Positions 9,998-17,460 of a stretch of DNA of 64,000 nt are shown here, one piece after another. Origin of the DNA: Paludisphaera soli (lineage in GTDB: Bacteria; Planctomycetota; Planctomycetia; Isosphaerales; Isosphaeraceae); contig NZ_JAALJI010000007.1 of NCBI RefSeq assembly GCF_011064595.1, positions 124,001 to 188,000 of the forward strand, in the 5' to 3' direction. Every line of letters starts with the position of its first letter. Position 1 is the first letter of the stretch. Below the pieces are notes generated by a model. That model ran no database searches, was not told where the DNA came from, and worked only from the letters and a program-made list of their open reading frames with translations. Made by a program: the position numbers and the translations under genes.

Positions 9998-11005
9998 ATG
10001 AAGGTCTACCGATTGCACGATTTCAGCGGCCCGGACGGATGGAAGCTCGGCGACGAGCCGAGCCCGACGCCGGGGCCCGGCGAAGTCCTCGTCCGGGTGG
10101 CGGCCGCGTCGATCAACTTCCGCGACCTGATGATCTCGAAGGGGATCTACAACCCGAAGATGCGCTTGCCGCGCATCCCCCTGTCCGACGCGGCCGGCGA
10201 GGTGGTGGCGAACGGTCCGGGGGCCGTGCGATTCGAGCCGGGGACGCGGGTCTCGGCCAATTTCATGGCCCGCTGGGTCGACGGCCCGCTCGACGACGAG
10301 AAGTCGGCCTCGGCCCTCGGCGGCGAGTTGGAGGGGGTCCTGGCCGAGGAGGTCGTCCTCCCCGAGTGCAGCCTCGTGAAGATCCCCGATTCCCTGAGCT
10401 TCGAGGAGGCCGCGACGCTCCCCTGCGCGGCCGTCACCGCCTGGCACGGGCTGTTCGAGACCGGCGGGCTGGAGCCGGGGAGCACCGTGCTGACGCTCGG
10501 CACCGGCGGCGTCTCGGTCTTCGCCGCCCAGTTCGCCCGCCACGCCGGCATGCGGGTGATCGCCACGTCCAGCAGCGACGCCAAGCTCGAACGCATCCGG
10601 TCCCTGGGCGCCTCCGAGACGGTCAACTACAAGACCGAGCCGGACTGGGAGAAGCCCGTCCGCGACCTGACCGACGGCCGGGGCGTCGACCTGGTGGTGG
10701 AAGTCGGCGGCTCGGGGACGCTGCCGAAGTCCGTCCGCGCGGTCCGGACCGGCGGGACGATCGCCCTCATCGGCGTGCTCACGGGGGCCGGCCAGTTCGA
10801 CCCCACGCCGATCCTGATGCGCGGGATCCGCCTGCAGGGGGTGTTCGTCGGATCGCGGGCGATGTACGAGGCGATGAACCGGGCGATCGTCGCGCACGGG
10901 ATCAAGCCGGTGGTCGATCAGGTCTTCGCGTTCGACCAGGCCCCGGACGCGCTCCGGCTGATGGCGGGGGCGTCGCACTTCGGGAAGATCGTGATCAAGG
11001 TCTGA
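9998..11005 (+). CDS. zinc-type alcohol dehydrogenase-like (MDR) oxidoreductase
   Basis: A 335-residue NAD(P)-dependent oxidoreductase of the medium-chain dehydrogenase/reductase superfamily. The GroES-like N-terminal domain contains INFRDLMISKG, typical of zinc-lacking quinone-oxidoreductase-like members. The Rossmann domain has a TLGTGGVSVFAAQFA nucleotide-binding turn near residues 165-180, followed by ATSSSDAKLERIRSLGA. The start at ATG 9998 has a strong ribosome binding site (GAGGGAGGCGAGG). It sits on the plus strand between a permease gene and its presumed ATPase gene, both on the minus strand, and ends 11 bases from the ATPase stop. The substrate is unknown. Confidence 0.85.
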   Translation: MKVYRLHDFSGPDGWKLGDEPSPTPGPGEVLVRVAAASINFRDLMISKGIYNPKMRLPRIPLSDAAGEVVANGPGAVRFEPGTRVSANFMARWVDGPLDDEKSASALGGELEGVLAEEVVLPECSLVKIPDSLSFEEAATLPCAAVTAWHGLFETGGLEPGSTVLTLGTGGVSVFAAQFARHAGMRVIATSSSDAKLERIRSLGASETVNYKTEPDWEKPVRDLTDGRGVDLVVEVGGSGTLPKSVRAVRTGGTIALIGVLTGAGQFDPTPILMRGIRLQGVFVGSRAMYEAMNRAIVAHGIKPVVDQVFAFDQAPDALRLMAGASHFGKIVIKV

Positions 11006-11016
11006 CCCGACCCCGG

Positions 11017-12123
11017 CTACGACCCGCCGCCGACGGCGAACTTGCCGGGCAGGAGCGTGACGTTCTCCGGGGCGATGGAGAGCGTCACGCCCTGGCCTTC
11101 CCGGACGTGGGCGGACTGGCTCTGGAGGGCCAGCGCCGTGACGGGCCAGTCGCCGGGGCCTCGCAGCAGGATGCGGCGGGTCGAGCCCTGGAAGGTGATC
11201 CGCTCGATGGTCGCCGGGAAGCGGTTGGCGTCGGAGGGGACTCCGGGGCCGAGGGCCAGCGACTCGGGCCGGATCGAGACGGTCACCGGGGTCGAGGCCG
11301 AGGGCGACGGCAGGTTGGAGCGGGCGACCAGGCGACCTACCGGGGTGCGCACCACCACTTCGCGGCGGGACGCGTCGTGGCTGAGGCCGTCGACCTGGCC
11401 CTGGAGGAGGTTCGTGGGGCCGAGCAGCCGCGCGACGAAGACGTCGACCGGCTGGGCGTACAGCTCCTGGGGCGGCCCGCTCTGGAGGATGCGTCCGAGG
11501 TCCATCACCGCGAGGCGGTCGGCGCGGGCGAGGGCCTCGGGCGCGGCCGAGGTCAGCAGCAGCGTCGTGAGGCCGGCCTCGGCGCGGGCCCGGCGGATCT
11601 CGTCCCAGGCCTCGTCGCGGCCCTGCGGCTCGATGCCGGCGAGGGGCTCGTCGAGGATCAAAAGCTCGGGCTGGGCGATCAGGGCCCGGGCCAGCGCCAC
11701 GCGGAGCGACTGGCCGGCCGTCAGGGCGGCGGGGCGGAGGTCGGCCAGGGTGTCCACCCGGAGCGAGGCGAGGGCCTCGTCGACCCGCCGTCGCCGCTCG
11801 CGGGCGGGGACGCCCTGGAGCTTCAGCGGATAAGCCACGTTGTCCCGCACCGACAGGGCCGGCCAGAGGGCGTGGTCGCGGAACACCATGCCGACCCCGC
11901 GCTCGCGAGGAGGGAGCGACTGGACCATGCGGTCGCCGAGGTAGATCTCGCCGTCGTCGGGCGATTCCAGTCCGGCGAGGAGCCGGGCGAGAGTCGACTT
12001 CCCCGCCCCGGACGGGCCGAGCAGGCACGTCAGCTCTCCGGGCGGAAGCTCCAGCGACGCGTGGTCGACCGCCGCGACGCGGCCGTAACGCTTGACGAGA
12101 CCTTCGGCGATGACGCGGATCAT
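11017..12123 (-). CDS. ABC transporter ATP-binding protein with TOBE domain and degenerate motifs
   Basis: A 368-residue protein arranged like FbpC/PotA-type importer ATPases: nucleotide-binding domain (residues 1-235) followed by TOBE-like regulatory segments (about 275-365, with VSIRPESLALGPG). Walker A (GPSGAGKST, 36-44) and Walker B (LLILDEP, 154-160) are intact. Three other motifs are not: the Q-loop Gln is Arg82 (VFRDHALWP), the signature is LTAGQ rather than LSGGQ, and the switch His is Ser192 (LLLTSAAPEA). The D-loop is AGIEP. The ATG at 12123 overlaps the stop codon of the upstream lipoprotein gene (ATGA), so the two are translationally coupled. It probably pairs with the permease at 8093-9901; hydrolysis may be slow or absent. 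Confidence 0.85.
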   Translation of the reverse strand: MIRVIAEGLVKRYGRVAAVDHASLELPPGELTCLLGPSGAGKSTLARLLAGLESPDDGEIYLGDRMVQSLPPRERGVGMVFRDHALWPALSVRDNVAYPLKLQGVPARERRRRVDEALASLRVDTLADLRPAALTAGQSLRVALARALIAQPELLILDEPLAGIEPQGRDEAWDEIRRARAEAGLTTLLLTSAAPEALARADRLAVMDLGRILQSGPPQELYAQPVDVFVARLLGPTNLLQGQVDGLSHDASRREVVVRTPVGRLVARSNLPSPSASTPVTVSIRPESLALGPGVPSDANRFPATIERITFQGSTRRILLRGPGDWPVTALALQSQSAHVREGQGVTLSIAPENVTLLPGKFAVGGGS

Positions 12124-13376
12124 GAGTCGCTCGGCAAGGGCGGGGGGACGACCGGCGCGGCGCCCGAGGCGGCCAGTCGCGCCACCCAACGGTAACGCTG
12201 CCGGGCCCACTGCGTCCATTCCGCCCTGAGCCACGACCGGAATCGAGGCTCGCGCGCCAGCCGTCCGCCGTCGGCCTCGGCGACGTCGGCCAGGATTTCG
12301 CGGTCGAGGGCGCGTCGGGGTTTCAGCCAACTCTGCGCGAGCCAGAGGCGGAGGCTCGGCGCGGGGGCGACCTGGCCGATCAGCGTCTCGACCAGAGCGG
12401 GGCCCGCCTCGCCCTCCTTGCGCAGCAGCTTATCGACCGAGGCCGGCGGCCAGGGGGGAGGCTGGGTCAGCAGGTCGACGGCCCAGGTCGGCGAGCCCGC
12501 ATCGCGGACGGCGGCCGCGGCGATTCGCAATTCCTCCTGCGCGTCGACGAGCGTCGCCCCCAGGAGGTCGGCCGCGAGGTCCTCCGCGTCGGCCCCGGCG
12601 CGGGCCATGGACGCGGCCTCGAACCTCGGCCCGGCCTCGCCCTGCCTCCGCTCGATCAGGAAGTTCAGGAACGCCCGCGCCGCGCGGGGACGCCGGGCGT
12701 CGACGGGGATCGCCGCGCCTTCGAGCCACTCGGCCGATGTGGCGGTCGGCGAATCCTCGGAAACGACCGTTCGATCAGCCCGCCCCCGCCGGACGGCCGC
12801 CCGCGCGGAGCCGGAGCGCCAGCCGGCTGGCGCCGAGGTCTCGCCGTAGAGCCCGACCAGGTGCGCGTAACGCGTCCGCCAGGGCTCCGACCCTTCGCCT
12901 TGCAAGCACCAGGCCCGGGTCGCCGGATCGACGCGGGGATCGGCCAGCACCAGTCGGGACGAGGAGGCCGTCGCGTGCGGCAGGTCGACCGCCGATCGCC
13001 GGGCGACGACCCAGTAGGGGCGCGGCGAGCCGTCGCTCAGGCTCGCCAGCGCTCCTTCGGCGGCCAGCCGGGCGTACGCGCCGATCGGCCCGCCGAGCAG
13101 CAGGTCGGGCTGCCGCGCGTCGGCGTCGATCGGCCCTTGCTCGGGCGACTCGATCCAGGCGATCGACGCGGCGTCGACGGAGACGGCGTCGGGCTGAGTG
13201 CGGAGCCAGTCGGCGAACTCCCTCGCGATCGCCGAAGTCTCGGCGCGCGGCCACGCCGTCGCGATGCGCAAGGCGTCATCACGCGGCCTCTCCTCGATGC
13301 AGCCGGCGAGGCTGCAGGCCAGCACGGCGAGCGCGGCCGGAGACCATCGACGGATCGAAGGGGCGGGGAAGATCAT
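12120..13376 (-). CDS. lipoprotein, extracellular solute-binding protein-like
   Basis: A 418-residue predicted lipoprotein. From the ATG at 13376 there is a basic start, a hydrophobic core and the lipobox LAGC at about residues 21-24. The body resembles periplasmic binding proteins of the iron/molybdate type (RIATAWPRAETSAIAREF at the N-terminus; DLLLGGPIGAYARLA; LVLADPRVDPATRAW; a late ARAFLNFLIERR helix typical of the family). The C-terminal ~110 residues (from about 300) are an extra helical part not typical of binding proteins. It is the first gene of a coupled pair with the ATPase. The frame extends upstream to 13586 through the repeat region, but the signal peptide fixes the start. Confidence 0.75.
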   Translation of the reverse strand: MIFPAPSIRRWSPAALAVLACSLAGCIEERPRDDALRIATAWPRAETSAIAREFADWLRTQPDAVSVDAASIAWIESPEQGPIDADARQPDLLLGGPIGAYARLAAEGALASLSDGSPRPYWVVARRSAVDLPHATASSSRLVLADPRVDPATRAWCLQGEGSEPWRTRYAHLVGLYGETSAPAGWRSGSARAAVRRGRADRTVVSEDSPTATSAEWLEGAAIPVDARRPRAARAFLNFLIERRQGEAGPRFEAASMARAGADAEDLAADLLGATLVDAQEELRIAAAAVRDAGSPTWAVDLLTQPPPWPPASVDKLLRKEGEAGPALVETLIGQVAPAPSLRLWLAQSWLKPRRALDREILADVAEADGGRLAREPRFRSWLRAEWTQWARQRYRWVARLAASGAAPVVPPPLPSDS

Positions 13377-13404
13377 GGAACTCGCCGGGTCGACTTCCGT
13401 ATGT

Positions 13405-13452
13405 CCTTCCCCCCTGGTGGGGGAAGGTGCCCCGAAGGGGCGGATGAGGGGG
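13405..13452. repeat. inverted repeat, left copy (REP-like)
   Basis: A 48-base element starting CCTTCCCCCCTGGTGGGGGA and ending GGATGAGGGGG. It contains an internal hairpin, CCTTCCCCC against GGGGGAAGG. It is almost the exact reverse complement of 13563-13608. Together with that copy it brackets about 110 bases, lies directly upstream of the lipoprotein gene, and its frame is open but not protein-like. Confidence 0.8.
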
Positions 13453-13562
13453 ACCATCAAGGCGGACGAAGCGACCGACCGTCGGCCTTCCCGACTTCCC
13501 TCCGCCCCTGGTGGGAGACCATCAAGGCCGACTTCACGGATGAGCGACGGCCTTTCGAGGCG

Positions 13563-13608
13563 CCCCCTCATCCGGCCTTCGGCCACCTTCCCCCACGAGG
13601 GGGGAAGG
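13563..13608. repeat. inverted repeat, right copy (REP-like)
   Basis: Reverse-complement partner of 13405-13452, differing in the loop between the GC arms (GGCCGAAGGCC here, GCCCCGAAGGGGC there). The arms changed in a compensating way, so the hairpin is kept. Between the two copies, GACCATCAAGGC followed by G/C and GAC occurs twice in direct orientation (13452-13467 and 13517-13532). Confidence 0.8.
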
Positions 13609-13655
13609 ACGATGAGCGAGGTCCTTTGAGGTCGCGCCGGCCCGGCTTCGAGATC

Positions 13656-15638
13656 TTATTGCCGGGGCGCGGCGTTGGACTTGCCCAGCTCGACGCGGAG
13701 GTTGACGTCTTTCCCATCGCGCTTGACCAGGACGTCCACGGAGTCGCCCGGCTTGTAGCGGCCGAGGCTCTCCATGTAGTCGTAAATGGTGCCGATCGGC
13801 TTGCCGCCGATGCCGACGATGACGTCACCCCCCTTGATGCCGGCCTTGGCGGCGGGGCCGCCTTCGCGGACGTCGGAGAGCTTCATGCCGGCCTTGGACT
13901 CGTCCGCGTAATCCGGCATGACCCCCAGCGTCACGCTCATGCCCGTCGAGGCCGATTGCGAGGCGGTCGCGCCGTGCTTGGGCGCGGGGGCGCGGGCGAA
14001 CTCGGGCCGGCCGGGCCGACGGACGACTTCCAGGAGCAACAGCTCGACGTAGTCGGCGATCGAGGCCATGCCGGCGTAGTTGATCTTCGTCCAGTCGTCG
14101 CTCGGCCGGTGGTAGTCGGAGTGGATGCCGGTGAAGGCGAAGAGGACCGGGACGTCCTTGGCGTGGAACGACTGGTGGTCGCTGCCGCCGAATCCGTCGG
14201 TCATGCCGGCGACCTTCTTGATCTTCATGCCCGACTCCGCCCCCAGGGCGTCGACGAGGGCGTCGAAGCCGCGCGAGGTGCCGGTGCCGATCATCGTCAG
14301 CTCCTTCTTGTCGTCCATACGGCCGACCATGTCGAAGTTGAACATGGCGACCGTCGACTCGATGGGAAAGGGGGGGTGGTCGACGTAGTACTGCGAGCCC
14401 AGGAGCCCGCGCTCCTCGCCCGAGAAGGCCACGAAGACGACCCGGCGCGGCGGCGGGTCGCGACGGGCGGCGAGCCGGCGGGCCAGCTCCATCACCAGGG
14501 CGGTGCCCGAGGCGTTGTCGTCGGCGCCGTTGTGGATGTCGGACGAGAAGAACGAGAGCGACCCGGACATCAGACCGCCCCGGCCGAGGTGGTCGTAATG
14601 GCCGCCGACCACGATCGTCTCGCCGGCCCTCGGCCCCGCCCCCTCGATCACGCCGATCACGTTCTTCGTCTCGACGCCGGGCCGCTCGATCGCGACCCGG
14701 CCGGTGGCGCTCAGGCCCTTCAGCTCGCGCGAGAGGGGCTTGTAATCCTTCTCGATGCCCGCCTCCAACTCGGCCAGCGGCGGCTCGCCCGCGGCCTTGA
14801 GGATCCGGTCGGCGAAGTCGCGGGTGACGTGGACGATCGGCAGTCGGGCGAGCGTCTCGGGCCCGGCCGAGCCCAGATTCAAGAGAGCGTCGCGGTCGGC
14901 GCCGAGGCCGGCCGCGTCGTTGACGACCAGGAGCATCGCCGCGCCGTGCTGGAAGGCGTTCGTCGCCTTGTGGCGGAACGTGGCGAAGTCGCTGGTCTTC
15001 TTGCCGTCGAACGGGCTGGCTTCGTCGTTCAGGCCGGGCTCGCGACGGAGGGCCATCACGACCTTGCCGGTCGCGTCGATCCCCGCGTAGTCGTCGTAGG
15101 CGAGGTTCTTCTCCGGGCGGTCGGCCGTGATGCCGTAGCCGGCGAAGACGATCCGGGCCGCGTCGGCCGAGCCGGTCGCGCCGATGGCCAGGGGGTTGAA
15201 GTCGGTGCGCGGCGCCCCCTGGATCGAGGCGTCCCCCGGTCCCTTGACGATCAAATCCAGCGGCTCGCCGAGGCGCGGCTGGCCGGTGATCGAGAACTTC
15301 TGGAAGTAGCCGTCCTCGCCGGGAGGGGGCTGGAGGCCCAGCTCCTTGAACCTGTCGGCGATGTACTGGGCCGAGGCCTCGATGCCCTTGGTGCCGGGGG
15401 CGCGGCCCTCCTGGGCGTCGTCGGCGAGGAACGAGACGTCTTGCTTGAGCCGGGCCTCGGCCGGCGAGACGTAGGTGGTCGACGCGGTCACCGCGGCGGG
15501 CGAGTCGCCCCCGCCGTTGCCCACCGGCGCCTGGGCCCGCGCCCCGACGACCGCCGGCCCGAGCGTCAGCCCGGCGAGGGCCGCCAGGCCCGTCACTTCC
15601 ATGAACCGCCCCGGCCCCCCCGCGCGATGCCTCATCAT
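13656..15638 (-). CDS. M28 family metallopeptidase with PA and PDZ domains, secreted
   Basis: A 660-residue exported peptidase. A hydrophobic signal region with an AQA cleavage site lies at residues 13-36. Next come a protease-associated domain inserted in the peptidase (about 120-330) and the M28 zinc aminopeptidase core. Its metal and catalytic residues are visible: GGHYDHLG (His347), NGADDNASG (Asp373/374), GEERGLLG (Glu408/409), FNFDMVGR (Asp436) and a late SDYHRPSDD. A PDZ domain fills roughly residues 565-650 (VREGGPAAKAGIKGGDVIVGI). It probably removes N-terminal residues from peptides outside the cytoplasm. AGGA lies eight bases before the ATG at 15638. It is transcribed away from the neighbour at 15822. 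Confidence 0.9.
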   Translation of the reverse strand: MMRHRAGGPGRFMEVTGLAALAGLTLGPAVVGARAQAPVGNGGGDSPAAVTASTTYVSPAEARLKQDVSFLADDAQEGRAPGTKGIEASAQYIADRFKELGLQPPPGEDGYFQKFSITGQPRLGEPLDLIVKGPGDASIQGAPRTDFNPLAIGATGSADAARIVFAGYGITADRPEKNLAYDDYAGIDATGKVVMALRREPGLNDEASPFDGKKTSDFATFRHKATNAFQHGAAMLLVVNDAAGLGADRDALLNLGSAGPETLARLPIVHVTRDFADRILKAAGEPPLAELEAGIEKDYKPLSRELKGLSATGRVAIERPGVETKNVIGVIEGAGPRAGETIVVGGHYDHLGRGGLMSGSLSFFSSDIHNGADDNASGTALVMELARRLAARRDPPPRRVVFVAFSGEERGLLGSQYYVDHPPFPIESTVAMFNFDMVGRMDDKKELTMIGTGTSRGFDALVDALGAESGMKIKKVAGMTDGFGGSDHQSFHAKDVPVLFAFTGIHSDYHRPSDDWTKINYAGMASIADYVELLLLEVVRRPGRPEFARAPAPKHGATASQSASTGMSVTLGVMPDYADESKAGMKLSDVREGGPAAKAGIKGGDVIVGIGGKPIGTIYDYMESLGRYKPGDSVDVLVKRDGKDVNLRVELGKSNAAPRQ

Positions 15639-15739
15639 CCGGTCGTTCCTTTCTCGACGTCCCGTTCGTCCTCGGATGCGTCGATTCTCGGGGCCCGCGC
15701 CGGCAGGGTCAAGCCGTCTCCCGGCCGGCCCCCGCCGCG

Positions 15740-15768
15740 TTGCAACCGCTCGGGTCGGCGGCTAGACT
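15740..15768 (+). promoter_or_regulatory. possible promoter of the gene at 15822
   Basis: TTGCAA (15740-15745) and TAGACT (15763-15768) are spaced 17 bases apart, about 54 bases before the start codon. Each hexamer matches four of six consensus positions. The same TAGACT box occurs in the candidate at 34388-34417. Confidence 0.35.
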
Positions 15769-15821
15769 GAAATCCGGCGGATCTAGGACAGTTGTCGCGT
15801 GCGGCGGGAGGCTCGAACAGC

Positions 15822-17138
15822 ATGATCGCAACGAACGGTCGTCGGCGGTTCTCGCGGTGGCTCCCGGCGCTCTTCCTGGCGACCGGGGCTTGTCTCGCAG
15901 TCGGTCAGGAGGCGTCGGACGCGGCGCTCCGCGACCGGGTCTTGCAGCTCGTCGAGCGGCTGGACTCGGGCGCCCCGGAGGCCCGTGACGCGGCCGAGGC
16001 CGCGCTCAAGAAGCTCGGGGCCAGGGCCTTGCCGCTGCTGCCCGACCAGGCGGACGTCCCGAAGGAGCGGGCCGAGCGGCTGGCGAGGGTCCGCGAGGCG
16101 ATCCGCGAGGCCGGGCCGAGCGACGACCCTTCGGCCCCCTCGCGGGTGACGCTCAAGGCGCAGGGAGTCCGGCTCAGCGACGCCCTCCTCCAGCTCCAGA
16201 AGCAGACCGGCAACCCGATCACGGACCTCCGCGAGCAGTTCGGCGCCGAGGCGACCAACCCGTCGTTCGACCTCGACCTGGACGGCGTCCCGTTCCTCGA
16301 GGCCCTCGATGAGGTGGCCCGTAAGGCGGGGGTGGCGACGACCCCGTTCACCGGCGACGCCTCGATCGGCGTGATCGCCGCCGAGCCCCGCGCGGCGAAC
16401 GCCGGCGAGGGGGCTCCGGTTCGTTACGTCGGCCCCTTCCGCGTGACCTTGCGGCAACTGACCCAGATGCGCGACTTTAAGGCGGGGGCCTCGGCCGCCA
16501 ACGCGGCGTTGGAGATCGCCTGGGAGCCGAGGATCCGCCCCATGCTGCTGGCGCTCAAGGCCGACCGAATCGAGGTCAAGGACGACCAGGGCCGTCCGAT
16601 CAAGCCGCAGGTGGCGATGGAGTCGAGCGACGTGGTGCTCCGACCGGAGAACCCGTCGGCCGAGGTGAACGTGAACCTGGAGGCGCCCGAGCGGTCGGCG
16701 ATCCGCCTCGCCTCGTTCCGCGTCCAGGCCGAGATGACCCTCCCCGCCGGCGTGAAGACCTTCCGCTTCCCCAAGCTCTCCGAGGAGCGGACGATCCAGC
16801 AGGGGGACGTGGGGGTGACCTGCAAGGGCGTGGAAGTCGACGAACAGGTCTGGAAAGTGGGGGTGATCCTGAGCTACCCCGGCGAGGGGCCCGCTTTCGA
16901 GAGCTACCGACAGGGCTTGTTCAACAACCGGCTCTGGCTTCAGAAGGCCGACGGGTCCAGGTTCGAACAGAACGGGGGTTTCTCGAACACCGGCAGCGAC
17001 GGCGGCCGGCTCGGGTTCGAGTACCTGTTCGTGGACGTGCCCGGCGAGCCCGGGGATTACCAGCTCGTCTATGAGACGCCGAGCCGGGTCGTCGCCGTGC
17101 CGCTGGACTTCACGTTCGAGGACGTGCCGTTGCCTTGA
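15822..17138 (+). CDS. secreted protein of unknown function with STN-like segment
   Basis: A 438-residue protein from the ATG at 15822. A basic start and hydrophobic core (residues 10-28) indicate a signal peptide. A helical stretch follows (LVERLDSGAPEARDAAEAAL, HEAT-like). Then comes a segment resembling the short N-terminal domain of secretins (VTLKAQGVRLSDALLQLQKQ, then FDLDLDGVPFLEALDEVARKAG). The C-terminal half is predicted beta-rich and ends close to VVAVPLDFTFEDVPLP. I do not recognise the family; such proteins recur in planctomycetes. It probably sits in the periplasm or at the outer membrane. Confidence 0.75.
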   Translation: MIATNGRRRFSRWLPALFLATGACLAVGQEASDAALRDRVLQLVERLDSGAPEARDAAEAALKKLGARALPLLPDQADVPKERAERLARVREAIREAGPSDDPSAPSRVTLKAQGVRLSDALLQLQKQTGNPITDLREQFGAEATNPSFDLDLDGVPFLEALDEVARKAGVATTPFTGDASIGVIAAEPRAANAGEGAPVRYVGPFRVTLRQLTQMRDFKAGASAANAALEIAWEPRIRPMLLALKADRIEVKDDQGRPIKPQVAMESSDVVLRPENPSAEVNVNLEAPERSAIRLASFRVQAEMTLPAGVKTFRFPKLSEERTIQQGDVGVTCKGVEVDEQVWKVGVILSYPGEGPAFESYRQGLFNNRLWLQKADGSRFEQNGGFSNTGSDGGRLGFEYLFVDVPGEPGDYQLVYETPSRVVAVPLDFTFEDVPLP

Positions 17139-17460
17139 CGCCCAGCCGCCTCGGCTGCCGTCGTCGAGCCCACCTCGAACCTTGCCTCCCGCGGGTCCGG
17201 CCGTCTGCCGGATCCGAGGTCGCATCGCCCTGCGCGCGCGTAAAGAAATCGTTGGGATGGTTCGGGGCGGCATGAATCGCGAAAGTTTCGATTTGCTTGT
17301 TGACTTAGCCGAACGTCTCGCTCATTGTGTCCGTCCGTTGCCGGCATGCTACCGCGCTTGGAGTCGAAGACGACCCTCTCCCGGCAAGCGGGGAGATCGC
17401 GGGAGCGCCGGGGCAGGCGTTCGAGGCATCACCGAGACGGACCTTCGATGAGGTGGCCAT
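17139..17460. other. intergenic region upstream of the dockerin peptidase
   Basis: About 320 bases without a gene. It contains one promoter-like pair (17300-17328) and a GAGGTGG ribosome binding site just before the TTG start at 17461. No hairpin or repeat was seen. Confidence 0.5.
17300..17328 (+). promoter_or_regulatory. possible promoter of the gene at 17461
   Basis: TTGACT (17300-17305) and CATTGT (17323-17328) with a 17-base spacer. The -35 box is good (five of six); the -10 box is weak (three of six). Confidence 0.35.
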
